From the NCBI GenBank assembly GCA_948470255.1, contig CAOKOS010000011.1, positions 1 to 56,688 of the forward strand: 56,688 nt of DNA, written 5' to 3'. The notes below the pieces were generated by a model. That model ran no database searches. It saw nothing but the letters and a program-made list of their open reading frames with translations, and had not been told where the DNA came from. Made by a program: the position numbers and the translations under genes. The stretch is from an uncultured Lachnotalea sp. (GTDB taxonomy: Bacteria > Bacillota > Clostridia > Lachnospirales > Lachnospiraceae). Positions 39,010-48,095 of the stretch are shown piece by piece. Numbering within the stretch: the first letter of the stretch is position 1; every line of letters begins with the position of its first letter.

Positions 39010-41661
39010 TTATTTCCATCTGTTTTTCAAACTGTTTTGTAGTCTGTAGAGGGTATTGAGGGCATCAATGGGAGTCATGGCCGAAAGCTCCATGGCTTCC
39101 AGTTCCTTTAAGATATCATCATCTTTCACTGTATCAAACAGGCTCATCTGCTTTAAGTCCACCTCATCCAACCGCGGTACATGGGGCTTTGCAGCCTTTA
39201 CAGCTCCGGCAATTTCCCTGGAACGGACGGAAATATCCGCATCAGCCAGCTCTTCAGCCAGTTCTTTTGCCCGGACAAGCACGGCTTCCGGCACTCCCGC
39301 CAGTTTTGCCACTTGAATTCCGTAGCTTTTATCTGCACCGCCCTTTACAATCTTTCGCAGGAATACAATATCATCTCCCATTTCCTTCACTGCGATGCAG
39401 TAATTATTGACGCCTTTGATGGAACCTTCCAGCTCCGTAAGTTCGTGGTAATGGGTGGCAAACAGTGTTTTCGCCCCCAGAATTTTTGTGTTGGAAATGT
39501 ATTCAATGACTGCCCAGGCAATCGAAAGGCCGTCAAAGGTACTGGTTCCCCGCCCGATTTCATCGAGAATCAAAAGGCTGTTTCTGGTGGCATTCCGTAA
39601 AATATTGGCTACCTCCGTCATTTCCACCATAAAAGTACTCTGGCCGCTGGCCAAATCATCTGAAGCGCCGACCCTGGTAAAAATCCTGTCGCAGATTCCG
39701 ATATTGGCCGTGGCCGCCGGCACAAAGCTTCCAATCTGTGCCATCAAACAGATCAGCGCCGTCTGGCGCATATAAGTGGACTTTCCCGCCATATTGGGGC
39801 CGGTAATCACAGACAGCCGGTTGTGCCCGTTATCCAGATATGTATCGTTGGAAATGAATAAATCATCCCGCATCATACGCTCTACCACCGGATGGCGGCC
39901 GCCCTTTATGTCAATCACGCCTTTTTCATTGATTTTCGGACGGACATAATTATTTTTTGTGGCGGCCACGGAAAGGGACGTGAGTACATCAATCCAGGCA
40001 ATGCAGTGGGCTGTTTTCTGGATTCTGGCCACCTGCCCGGCGATATCGTCCCGAACCTGACAAAATAAGTCATATTCCAGGGCGAACAGCTTGTCCTCTG
40101 CGCCTAAAATGATCTCTTCCAGCTTCTTTAATTCATCGGTGGTAAACCGTTCCGAACCAGTCAGTGTCTGTTTACGCACATAATGTCCCGGAACCAGGGA
40201 AAGAAAAGAATTGGTCACTTCCAAATAGTATCCAAATACTTTGTTGTACTTAATCCGAAGATTTTTGATCCCCGTCTCTTCCCTCTCTTTTGTCTCCAGC
40301 TTTGCAAGCCATGTCTTCCCGTCTGTCTTTGCCTTCCGGAGCTGGTCGGCCTCTTCGTGGAACCCGTCTTTAATCAGGCCCCCCTCCCGGATTACAAAGG
40401 GAGGGTCGTTTACGATGGCTTTTTCAATGAGTCCTGCCAAGTCTTCAAGGATATCCAGGTTTTCACAAAGCTCCTCCAGCAAAGGGGCATGGAACTCCCT
40501 CAGCAGATTTTTAATATGGGGAAGCATCTGAAGGGAATTCTTAAAAGAAATCAAATCCCTGGCATTGGCCGACTTATAAGAAATCCGTCCCATCAGCCGT
40601 TCCAGGTCATAAATGGGGTTCAGATACTCGATCAGTTCCTCCCTGGTAATATAAGCGCCGTTTAACTCCTCTATGGCATCCTGGCGGCGCAGGATTTCTT
40701 CCCTGTCGATCAATGGCTGTTCAAGGAAGCTGCGAAGAAGCCTGGCGCCCATGGCCGTCCTGGTTTTATCGAGAACCCACAGGAGGCTTCCCCTCTTTTG
40801 CTTTTCCCGGAGAGTCTCCAATAATTCCAGGTTTCTTCTGGTGGAAGTGTCAATCAGCATATATTTCCCGGAGCGGTAAGGCGTCAGCTTTGTAATATGG
40901 CCCAAAGAATTCTTCTGGGTTTCCAAAAGGTAAAGAAGCTCCGCGCCCGCAGCCACCAGGCCGATTTTATAATCATCCAGCCCAAGGACGGAAAGCCGTT
41001 CCACATGGAAATGGCCCCTCAGGGTATCCTCGCAAGTCTCCCCGTCAAAATAGCGGTTCTCCAGAGAAGTGACCAGGACATTCACCCTCCCCTTGAGGGC
41101 CTCCAAATCAACGCCGGACATATAAAAGGCTTCATTACAGATAATTTCTGAAGGCGTATACTTATAGATTTCATCCAACAGGGCCCGGATAGTGGGCAGC
41201 TCCGTCACCAGAAATTCCCCTGTGGTGATATCTGATACAGCCACTCCAAAAGATTTTGCCAGATAGACAATACACATCAGGTAGTTATTTTTTGTCTCAT
41301 CCAAAGCCTGGCTGTCCAGCAGTGTGCCTGGTGTCACAATTCTGATGACTTCCCGTTTTACAAGCCCTTTCGCCATCTTTGGATCTTCCATTTGTTCCGC
41401 AATGGCTACTTTATAACCCTTTTGCACCAGGCGGCTTAAATAGGTATCCAGCGCATGATAAGGAACGCCGCACATAGGCGCCCGCTCCGAAAGGCCACAT
41501 TCCTTCCCTGTCAGGGTAAGCTCCAACTCCCTGGAGACTGTTTTTGCATCGTCAAAAAACATTTCATAAAAATCCCCCAGACGGTAAAAAAGAATACAGC
41601 CGGGATATTGTTTTTTCGTCTCCATATACTGCTGCATCATCGGTGATAACTGCCCTGCCAC
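39010..41661 (-). CDS. mutS: DNA mismatch recognition protein MutS
   Basis: An 883-residue mismatch sensor with the full MutS I-V domain order. The mismatch-reading FYEMF is near residue 35 (LFYRLGDFYEMFFDDA). The Walker A is GPNMAGKSTYMRQ, with DEIGRGTSTFDG and a CATHYHEL-like FATHYHELTEL following. A short C-terminal tail resembles the clamp-binding region. The GTG start was chosen because GAGAGG lies upstream and the product then begins MAGQLSPMMQQYME, the normal family N-terminus. An upstream in-frame extension to 41802 runs into the C39-like gene and is rejected. Confidence 0.96.
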   Translation of the reverse strand: MAGQLSPMMQQYMETKKQYPGCILFYRLGDFYEMFFDDAKTVSRELELTLTGKECGLSERAPMCGVPYHALDTYLSRLVQKGYKVAIAEQMEDPKMAKGLVKREVIRIVTPGTLLDSQALDETKNNYLMCIVYLAKSFGVAVSDITTGEFLVTELPTIRALLDEIYKYTPSEIICNEAFYMSGVDLEALKGRVNVLVTSLENRYFDGETCEDTLRGHFHVERLSVLGLDDYKIGLVAAGAELLYLLETQKNSLGHITKLTPYRSGKYMLIDTSTRRNLELLETLREKQKRGSLLWVLDKTRTAMGARLLRSFLEQPLIDREEILRRQDAIEELNGAYITREELIEYLNPIYDLERLMGRISYKSANARDLISFKNSLQMLPHIKNLLREFHAPLLEELCENLDILEDLAGLIEKAIVNDPPFVIREGGLIKDGFHEEADQLRKAKTDGKTWLAKLETKEREETGIKNLRIKYNKVFGYYLEVTNSFLSLVPGHYVRKQTLTGSERFTTDELKKLEEIILGAEDKLFALEYDLFCQVRDDIAGQVARIQKTAHCIAWIDVLTSLSVAATKNNYVRPKINEKGVIDIKGGRHPVVERMMRDDLFISNDTYLDNGHNRLSVITGPNMAGKSTYMRQTALICLMAQIGSFVPAATANIGICDRIFTRVGASDDLASGQSTFMVEMTEVANILRNATRNSLLILDEIGRGTSTFDGLSIAWAVIEYISNTKILGAKTLFATHYHELTELEGSIKGVNNYCIAVKEMGDDIVFLRKIVKGGADKSYGIQVAKLAGVPEAVLVRAKELAEELADADISVRSREIAGAVKAAKPHVPRLDEVDLKQMSLFDTVKDDDILKELEAMELSAMTPIDALNTLYRLQNSLKNRWK

Positions 41662-41704
41662 GTATTTAACCTCTCTGTTCTGTAGTCTGTCTTTAAATTC
41701 CCAG

Positions 41705-42715
41705 TTAGGAATTTTCCCCCTGGTAATAGACAATTTTATTGTGAACCGGATAATCCTCAAAAAATTCCGCCAGTGTCGGCCGTTCTTCCGATGCCGGGTC
41801 ATGGATCAAAAAATCAGAAGCCTTAAGTTCTGTCCCGTCCCCTACATAACCGCTAATCAGCACCCAGTGGGGATGTCCGTCTTCTTTGAAACCGCCAATC
41901 AACACAGGGATTCCTTCCTGAAGTTTAAGAAGAGATACTTCAAGATAATTGGAATCCCAGTTCTGTTCATAAACTTTTGGGAATCCCAGGTTCCCTTCTT
42001 CATTATAGAAAAGCCGTTCCGCCATGCCGTCCGGCGTGGTGGGCGTCCCTTCCAGGTAGGAATAAGACATGGCCAGGCAGGAAGTGGCGCATCCGGCGGA
42101 CGCAATGGTTTCATAGCTTTCTCCCAAAGAAAGCTCTCCCCACCGGGGATCCTGCTGTTTATAATCCGGGGTATCTAAAAAAACTCTTTCATCAGAAGGC
42201 GGCGTTTCTGAAAGCTCCTCTATGACACAATAACCTTCTACGGTTTCCGCCGAATGGGGTTTTCTGTAACGGACACGCACATAGCCTGTATTCTCCTTCC
42301 AGAAAACCTGTATGGCATCTCCATAGGAAATACGCGCCACCACAGCATCTTCTGCCGTGGGGCCGCTTCTGATATTCAGAAGGCCAAAGTATGTGCAGTA
42401 CATGGTGTCTCCTCCTGAAAACCGTTTGTAAGAAAACTTATCTCCTTCATCAGGCTCCATTCCTTTATATGCGCCAGGCAGATGGGAGGACAAATAGAGG
42501 GAACGGCCATTCCCCTGTATAGAAGGGGTTTCCTTTCTGAAACAGGCGCCTCTTCCCGCATCTGGGGATAATCCCCACACAAGGAGCAAAACACACAGGA
42601 AGACCACCACTGCCAAGGAAACAATCAGGATCGTTTCTTTTTTGTCTTTATTATCCTGAAATTTCTTCTGGACATTTTTTCTTTTTTCTGCAAAGGAATG
42701 AATCTGCGTATCCAT
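41705..42715 (-). CDS. Membrane-anchored SH3-like plus C39-like cysteine peptidase
   Basis: A 336-residue protein with a basic N-terminus and one transmembrane helix (about 27-49). An SH3-type segment (about 118-170, LNIRSGPTAEDAVVARISYG) is followed by a C-terminal peptidase C39-like domain. Candidate catalytic residues are Cys in SAGCATSCLAMSY, His in GHPHWVLISGY and a following Asp (LIHDPASEERPT). It probably faces the wall side of the membrane; target unknown. Start after GGGGGAGG with a 4-nt spacing. It lies 12 nt downstream of miaB and 43 nt upstream of mutS, an odd place for a surface peptidase. Confidence 0.78.
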   Translation of the reverse strand: MDTQIHSFAEKRKNVQKKFQDNKDKKETILIVSLAVVVFLCVLLLVWGLSPDAGRGACFRKETPSIQGNGRSLYLSSHLPGAYKGMEPDEGDKFSYKRFSGGDTMYCTYFGLLNIRSGPTAEDAVVARISYGDAIQVFWKENTGYVRVRYRKPHSAETVEGYCVIEELSETPPSDERVFLDTPDYKQQDPRWGELSLGESYETIASAGCATSCLAMSYSYLEGTPTTPDGMAERLFYNEEGNLGFPKVYEQNWDSNYLEVSLLKLQEGIPVLIGGFKEDGHPHWVLISGYVGDGTELKASDFLIHDPASEERPTLAEFFEDYPVHNKIVYYQGENS

Positions 42716-42727
42716 AATTCCTCCCCC

Positions 42728-44161
42728 TTACGGAAGCTTTTTCCCCATATAGTAAAAACCCTTGGATTCTAAAAGCTTAACCGGTATAAGCTTTCCGATA
42801 TCGGAAGAATCTCCCGGGATATGAACCATAATATTGTTGCTTAAACGGCCAGTCACCAGAGACGGGTCATGGCTATCCATACCTTCGATTAAAGCTGTCA
42901 TGGTCTTTCCCACATCTTTTCTGCACATTTCGGCAGATATGTTCTGCACTTCTGCGAGGAGCCTGTCAAAACGTGGCTTTACGACCTCCTCTGGCACCTG
43001 GTTTTCCATGGCGGCCGCAGGCGTACCAGTCCGTTTGGAATAAATAAATGTAAAGGCGCTGTCATAGCGAACACGGCGCACCACATCCAGCGTTTCCTCA
43101 AAATCTTCTTCCGTTTCTCCGGGAAATCCTACGATAATATCTGTCGTCAGAGAAATGTCAGGGATTTCCCTTTTGATCTTCCCTGCAAGGGCTAAATACT
43201 GCTCCTTGTCATAAATGCGGTTCATCTGCTTTAAAATCCGGGAACTTCCAGACTGAAGCGGTAAGTGGAGATGACGGCAGATTTTGGGACAATCCCGCAT
43301 GGTTTCGATCAGCTCGTCCGACAAATCCTTTGGGTGGGATGTCATAAAGCGAATCCGTTCCAGCCCCTGGATTTTGGCCACCTGTTTCAAAAGCTTTGCG
43401 AAAGACATGGGATTTTCCAGGGTTTTTCCGTAAGAATTAACATTCTGTCCCAGGAGCATGACTTCTACCACGCCATCCTCCACCAATCCCCGTATCTCCC
43501 GGACAATATCCTCCGGATTCCTGCTCCTCTCCCGTCCTCTCACATAAGGGACGATACAGTAACTGCAGAAATTATTGCAGCCATACATGATATTGACGCC
43601 GGATTTGAAAGGGTATTTTCGTTTAGCCGGAAGATTTTCCACAATCTTGTCAGTGCCATCCCAGATGTCAATGACCATCTGTCCTTTTGTATAACAAAGG
43701 AATAAAAGCTCCGCCAGGCGGAAAATATTGTGGGTGCCAAAGATTAAATCCACAAACCGGTAACTTTTTTTGATTTTTTCAATGACAGAAGCTTCCTGCA
43801 TCATACAGCCGCAAAGGGCAATGGTCATATGGGGGTTTTTCTGCTTCAAGCTGTTTAAATAGCCGAGCCTCCCGTAAACCCTTTGATTTGCATTGTCCCT
43901 GACAGTACAAGTATTATAAAGGACGAAATCGGAATTTTCCTCTTCTGAAGGTTTAAATCCTGCCTGTTCCAGGATTCCCATAAGCTTCTCAGAATCTTTC
44001 GCATTCATCTGGCAGCCAAAGGTCTTGATACAGGCCGTAAGAGAACGGCCGTACTCCATACTTTTAACCTGGACTATCTCTTTTAACCGCTCCATAAAAT
44101 ACTGCTGGCAAAAAGGCTCTTCCACAGGCGCTTCTACCGGATACTTTTCCCACTGTTCCAC
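42728..44161 (-). CDS. miaB: tRNA-2-methylthio-N6-dimethylallyladenosine synthase
   Basis: A 477-residue radical SAM methylthiotransferase that converts i6A37 to ms2i6A37 in tRNA. The N-terminal UPF0004 domain has the three cluster cysteines (TFGCQMN, YNTCTVRD, CGCMMQ). The radical SAM CxxxCxxC site is in GCNNFCSYCIVPYVRG. A C-terminal TRAM domain follows (ALIEGMD onward, about 415-475). I place the start at the GTG preceded 8 nt upstream by AAAGGAG, giving MEQWEKYP. A GTG six codons earlier (44179), overlapping the upstream stop as GTGA, is the alternative. Confidence 0.93.
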   Translation of the reverse strand: MEQWEKYPVEAPVEEPFCQQYFMERLKEIVQVKSMEYGRSLTACIKTFGCQMNAKDSEKLMGILEQAGFKPSEEENSDFVLYNTCTVRDNANQRVYGRLGYLNSLKQKNPHMTIALCGCMMQEASVIEKIKKSYRFVDLIFGTHNIFRLAELLFLCYTKGQMVIDIWDGTDKIVENLPAKRKYPFKSGVNIMYGCNNFCSYCIVPYVRGRERSRNPEDIVREIRGLVEDGVVEVMLLGQNVNSYGKTLENPMSFAKLLKQVAKIQGLERIRFMTSHPKDLSDELIETMRDCPKICRHLHLPLQSGSSRILKQMNRIYDKEQYLALAGKIKREIPDISLTTDIIVGFPGETEEDFEETLDVVRRVRYDSAFTFIYSKRTGTPAAAMENQVPEEVVKPRFDRLLAEVQNISAEMCRKDVGKTMTALIEGMDSHDPSLVTGRLSNNIMVHIPGDSSDIGKLIPVKLLESKGFYYMGKKLP

Positions 44162-44175
44162 TTGGAAAACTCCTT

Positions 44176-45984
44176 TCACGGACGTACCTGCCCGTTTCCG
44201 TAAATAATATATTTTGTCGTTGTGAGGGCTTTCAGCCCCATGGGGCCTCTGGCATGGAGCTTCTGTGTACTGATTCCAATCTCCGCGCCGAATCCAAACT
44301 CAAAACCATCGGTGAAACGTGTTGACGCATTGACATAAACTGCCGCCGCATCCACTTCATCCAGGAATTTCTGCGCATTTTCATAACTTTCCGTAACAAT
44401 GGCCTCAGAATGTTTCGTATTGTAACGGTTAATGTGAGCAATGGCCTCTTCCACAGAATCCACTGTTTTAGCTGACAGGGTATAATCCAGATATTCCTTC
44501 CCCCAGTCTTCCGAAGAAGCTTTTACCGCTTCCGGCACCAGGGCGCATACTGTCTCATCCCCGCGGATCTCCACATGTTTATCTGAAAGCCTTCCTGAAA
44601 GCATTTTCCAAAGCTTTTCGGAAATGTTTTTGTGGACCAGCAAAGACTCACAGGCATTGCAGACGCCGATTCGCTGGGTTTTTGCATTGAGGATAATGTC
44701 CGCAGCCATGGCAAGATTGGCGCTTTCATCCACAAAAATATGGCAGTTCCCCGTCCCTGTTTCGATAACGGGAACCGTGCTGTTTTCCACAACGGTACGA
44801 ATAAGCCCCGCTCCACCCCTTGGAATCAGCACATCGACATAACCGTTCATCCTCATCAGGGCTTTTGCCGCTTCTCTGTCTGTGGTTTCCACCAACTGGA
44901 CAGCGTCCTCTGGAAGCCCGCTGTCTAAAAGGGCTTTTCTGATGACGGAAGCAATGGCTATATTGGATTTGATGGCATCGCTTCCTCCTTTTAAAATCAC
45001 GGCGTTTCCCGCTTTAAAACAAAGGCCAAAAGCATCGGCCGTCACATTGGGACGGGATTCATAAATGATTCCAACAACACCTAAAGGCACTCTTTTTTCT
45101 CCGATGACAAGGCCGTTTGGCCTCTTTTTCATGGAAAGGACTTCCCCTACCGGGTCGTCCAGGGCTGCAACTTGCGTAAGCCCGTCGGCCATGGCGTCAA
45201 TCCGGTCTTTTGTCAGGCGCAGCCTGTCCAAAAGCCCTTCATGCATACCGCGCCTTCTGCCGGCCTCCATGTCTTCTTCATTGGCGGCTAAAATTTTGTC
45301 TGTCTCATTCCGGAGTTCCTCCCCTGCTGCCAAAAGCCCTCTGTTCTTCTCTGCAACACTTAACCTTCCAAGATGAAAGGCCGCCTCACGCGCCTGTTCC
45401 CCCATTTTTTTCAGTTCGTCCATTATTCCTCCCCCAAGACGGCTGATTCCTGCTTCAGTGATTAAAACAGAAGGCCGGATATCAAATTCTTCAAAAGGCA
45501 CTGCCTCAAAAATCTGGCACTCATAGGCCAGCGCCACAGTCTGAAGCTTTGGATGTTTTTCCAAATACCGGTCATAAAACCCGCCGCCATAGCCTACCCG
45601 GTGATGGGCGCGGTCAAAAGCCACTCCCGGCATCAGAAAAAGCGCTTCTTCTTCTGCCGCTTTTAAAAGCCCCTTTTTCGGCTCCCGGATCCCAAAATAA
45701 CCAGGTTCCAAATCAAACGGCTCCGTAATATAATAAAAATCCATGTCTGTTCCATCCACCCTGGGGACGGCTACACATTTTCCATCCTTCATGGCTTGTT
45801 CCATAATGGGCCAGGTGAATACTTCATGATTATAATCCACATAACAGTAGATGACATCTGCCTCTTTATATTCCGGCAGAGAACATACATAAGAACAGAT
45901 TTTCTCACTGGCGGCCTGCCCTTCTTCCAGGAGAAGGGACTGCCTTCTCTCCTTTACCGTCCGCCTGATTTCTTTTTTTGTCAT
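44176..45984 (-). CDS. proA: Fusion: 5-formyltetrahydrofolate cyclo-ligase + gamma-glutamyl phosphate reductase
   Basis: A 602-residue single frame joining two usually separate enzymes. Residues 1-187 match 5-FTHF cyclo-ligase: basic start [32 protein letters not shown] and FYDRYL. Residues 188-602 match Pro[35 protein letters not shown], and active-site Cys in [10 protein letters not shown]. ProA reduces gamma-glutamyl phosphate to the semialdehyde for proline; the cyclo-ligase returns 5-formyl-THF to methenyl-THF. The junction carries an in-frame ATG at 45421-45423 with GGGGGAGG 4 nt upstream, so ProA may also be made alone. It overlaps the DUF896 gene (ATGA) and, with the alternative start, miaB. 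proB is two genes upstream. Confidence 0.9.
   Translation of the reverse strand: MTKKEIRRTVKERRQSLLLEEGQAASEKICSYVCSLPEYKEADVIYCYVDYNHEVFTWPIMEQAMKDGKCVAVPRVDGTDMDFYYITEPFDLEPGYFGIREPKKGLLKAAEEEALFLMPGVAFDRAHHRVGYGGGFYDRYLEKHPKLQTVALAYECQIFEAVPFEEFDIRPSVLITEAGISRLGGGIMDELKKMGEQAREAAFHLGRLSVAEKNRGLLAAGEELRNETDKILAANEEDMEAGRRRGMHEGLLDRLRLTKDRIDAMADGLTQVAALDDPVGEVLSMKKRPNGLVIGEKRVPLGVVGIIYESRPNVTADAFGLCFKAGNAVILKGGSDAIKSNIAIASVIRKALLDSGLPEDAVQLVETTDREAAKALMRMNGYVDVLIPRGGAGLIRTVVENSTVPVIETGTGNCHIFVDESANLAMAADIILNAKTQRIGVCNACESLLVHKNISEKLWKMLSGRLSDKHVEIRGDETVCALVPEAVKASSEDWGKEYLDYTLSAKTVDSVEEAIAHINRYNTKHSEAIVTESYENAQKFLDEVDAAAVYVNASTRFTDGFEFGFGAEIGISTQKLHARGPMGLKALTTTKYIIYGNGQVRP
45421..45435 (-). 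promoter_or_regulatory. Internal ribosome-binding site and start for ProA within the fusion frame
   Basis: On the minus strand GGGGGAGG-AATA-ATG lies exactly at the domain junction of the cyclo-ligase/ProA frame. The C39-like gene start at 42715 uses the same layout (GGGGGAGG-AATT-ATG), so this spacing appears to be used elsewhere in the genome. Confidence 0.6.
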
Positions 45985-46214
45985 GAGCCTTTTTTCCTTC
46001 TTCCCTTTCTCTCTGCCACCTTTTTAAGCTCCGTCACCGTGCCGTCCGCCTCCAGGATACTGACATTATCCAGGGTGCCTCTAAGGTTCTTTCTAATGGC
46101 CAGGATGTACTCCTGCCTCAGCTTTGCCTGCTCTGCCTTTTCTTCTTCTGTAAGTCCTTCCCCTTTGGATTTATGATACAGTTCATTGATCCTTTGAATG
46201 TCTTTCTCTGTCAT
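45981..46214 (-). CDS. DUF896 (YnzC-like) protein
   Basis: A 77-residue soluble protein of the DUF896 family, recognisable by [41 protein letters not shown] and a basic tail (KGRRKKGS). In Bacillus the relative YnzC is a small helical protein made in the lexA/yneA SOS region; its function is unknown. Here it lies between a patatin gene and the cyclo-ligase/ProA fusion and overlaps both by 4 nt, so translation is probably coupled. Confidence 0.88.
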   Translation of the reverse strand: MTEKDIQRINELYHKSKGEGLTEEEKAEQAKLRQEYILAIRKNLRGTLDNVSILEADGTVTELKKVAERKGRRKKGS

Positions 46215-47104
46215 GTCTGCTCCTCACTCTCTCCTCCTGTTAGGCTGCCGGAACCAGCCTCCATATATTGAAGAAGTTCTTCATAACGTTCTTCCATCAC
46301 CTCATAACCATGGCGATAAAAATCATCAAGGACTTCAGGGCGCTTTTCTGTCCTTGATACTACGGCTTTTTCAGGACGAATTACAAAAATGCGGCCATCT
46401 GCTTCCAAACGGTCGATCAGATCCATAGTCCGGTTATAGGTCACAGGGCGCCTGCACACGGTTTTTACAAGCTGGGGATACTCTTTATAAGCAGCCTGAT
46501 AAATGGCGGCCCCCTTTTTTGACAGTTTTTTTCTATAACCGGCATTTCTGGTCAGTACTACCACACATTTTTTGTACCCTTGTTTCAGCATCCTGACCAC
46601 CGGAACAGAATCAGCCAATCCTCCGTCCATGTAAGGGACGCCTTCGATCTCCACCATTTTTGTCACCACAGGCATACTGCAGGAAGCCCTACAGATGGTA
46701 AGAAGCCGGTCCATATCCCCTCTTTCATCCAGATATTCTGCTTTTCCTGTCAAACAGTTGGTCACTGCCAGTTCACAGCGAATGGCTGAATGGCTGTAGG
46801 TTTCAAAATCAAAGGGAAAGGTTTCTTTTGGATACTGGTCAAAAATCATGTCCATATCAAAAAGGCTTCTTGTTTTCAGCGCCTTTTTAATATTCAAATA
46901 ACTATTCTTTTTGTCAAGGGGGATCATACAGTTTCTTGTCCGCCCCGGCTGCCTGGACACATAATCAATACCGTTACATGCACCTGCTGAAACACCGACC
47001 ACATAAGGCAGATAAAGATTTTTCTCCATCAGGTAATCAAGGACTCCGGAGGTGAAAATCCCTCTGGTGGCCCCGCCTTCCAAAACAAGGCCTGTTTTTT
47101 TCAT
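46211..47104 (-). CDS. Patatin-like phospholipase/acylhydrolase
   Basis: A 297-residue serine hydrolase of the bacterial patatin (RssA/YjjU-like) group. The oxyanion loop LEGGATRGIFTSG (about 8-20), nucleophile elbow GVSAGACNG (Ser about 39) and dyad Asp in MDGGLADSVP (about 160) are present. No signal peptide, so cytoplasmic or membrane-peripheral. Substrates of this group are mostly unknown lipids. It lies 24 nt after proB and overlaps the DUF896 gene by 4 nt, a stable but unexplained place in the proline gene string. Confidence 0.88.
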   Translation of the reverse strand: MKKTGLVLEGGATRGIFTSGVLDYLMEKNLYLPYVVGVSAGACNGIDYVSRQPGRTRNCMIPLDKKNSYLNIKKALKTRSLFDMDMIFDQYPKETFPFDFETYSHSAIRCELAVTNCLTGKAEYLDERGDMDRLLTICRASCSMPVVTKMVEIEGVPYMDGGLADSVPVVRMLKQGYKKCVVVLTRNAGYRKKLSKKGAAIYQAAYKEYPQLVKTVCRRPVTYNRTMDLIDRLEADGRIFVIRPEKAVVSRTEKRPEVLDDFYRHGYEVMEERYEELLQYMEAGSGSLTGGESEEQT

Positions 47105-47128
47105 AACTGTTTACTCCTCAATACAGAT

Positions 47129-47971
47129 TTAATAAGCTGTTAAATATTCAATCAAGTCAAAATCTCTGTTTTTGTGGGCCAGAAACAAAGTTCCAATGGG
47201 ATCTCCATCCAGGATCCGGTATATGTTTTCCACATCATCCCCATTGGTAATCACCATATCTATCCCGGCATCCGTAGCCATCCTGGCGGCCACAATCTTG
47301 GCAGACATCCCGCCGGTGCCGACCGTGCTCCCGGTACTGTCTTTTCCCATATCCTGCAAATCGTCAGTGATCTCTGCCACCTCATCAATGAAAGCGGCGC
47401 CAGGGTTTTTCCTGGGATCATCTTCATACAATCCGTCAATATCAGAGAGCAGAATCAAAAGATCTGCATGGATCACCGCCGCCACAATGGCAGAAAGACG
47501 ATCATTGTCCCCGAATTCAATTTCATGGGTCGCCACCGTATCATTTTCATTTACAATAGGAATAACGCCCATTTTCAAAAGTTCATCAAAAGTATTTTCT
47601 GCATTTCTTCTGGATTCCGGGTTCAACATGGTGGTCTTTGTCATCAGGATCTGAGCCACCACTTGATTGTATTCCGAAAAAAGCTTCTGGTAAGTCATCA
47701 TCAGTTTCGCCTGTCCGATGGCCGCTAAAGCTTGTTTCACCGGAAGATAGTCAGGCCGCTCCATATACCCCATGGTCTTCCGCCCCACAGCGCCGGCCCC
47801 TGAACTGACTAACACCACTTCCATCCCCTGATTTCTCAGGTCACAGAGCACCCTGGCCAGTTTTTCCACTTTATTTAGATTTAAATATCCTGTGTACTTA
47901 TGAGTCAGAGAGGAGGAACCGATCTTTACTACCACCCGTCTCTTTCCTGAAAGTCTTGTCTTTCTGTCCAT
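47129..47971 (-). CDS. proB: Glutamate 5-kinase without PUA domain
   Basis: A 280-residue amino-acid kinase catalysing the first step of proline synthesis (glutamate to gamma-glutamyl phosphate). VVVKIGSSSLT, LVSSGAGAVGRKTMG, NENDTVATHEIEFGDNDRLSA and GTGGMSAKIVAA are family blocks. Residues stop where the roughly 100-residue PUA domain of E. coli ProB would begin, so this is the short form. A promoter (48028-48056) lies upstream, making it the likely first gene of the proB-patatin-DUF896-cyclo-ligase/ProA-miaB series. Confidence 0.93.
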   Translation of the reverse strand: MDRKTRLSGKRRVVVKIGSSSLTHKYTGYLNLNKVEKLARVLCDLRNQGMEVVLVSSGAGAVGRKTMGYMERPDYLPVKQALAAIGQAKLMMTYQKLFSEYNQVVAQILMTKTTMLNPESRRNAENTFDELLKMGVIPIVNENDTVATHEIEFGDNDRLSAIVAAVIHADLLILLSDIDGLYEDDPRKNPGAAFIDEVAEITDDLQDMGKDSTGSTVGTGGMSAKIVAARMATDAGIDMVITNGDDVENIYRILDGDPIGTLFLAHKNRDFDLIEYLTAY

Positions 47972-48027
47972 AAACAGCCCTCTTCTTAAACTTCTGGCAG
48001 CCCATAAAGCGACAGCCTAATATTTCT

Positions 48028-48056
48028 ATTTTACCAGATTCTTCTTTACTTGGCAA
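48028..48056 (-). promoter_or_regulatory. Promoter upstream of proB
   Basis: On the minus strand TTGCCA (48051-48056), a 17-nt spacer and TAAAAT (48028-48033). The proB start is about 57 nt downstream. Confidence 0.6.
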
Positions 48057-48095
48057 GATGCCTGGTTTTGAGTTTTCCAAAGTCCGATAGAAAGT

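Noticed and set aside
41662..41802. N-terminal extension of MutS
   Set aside because: It overlaps the C39-like gene, has no family similarity, and a GTG with a good ribosome-binding site gives the normal MutS N-terminus.
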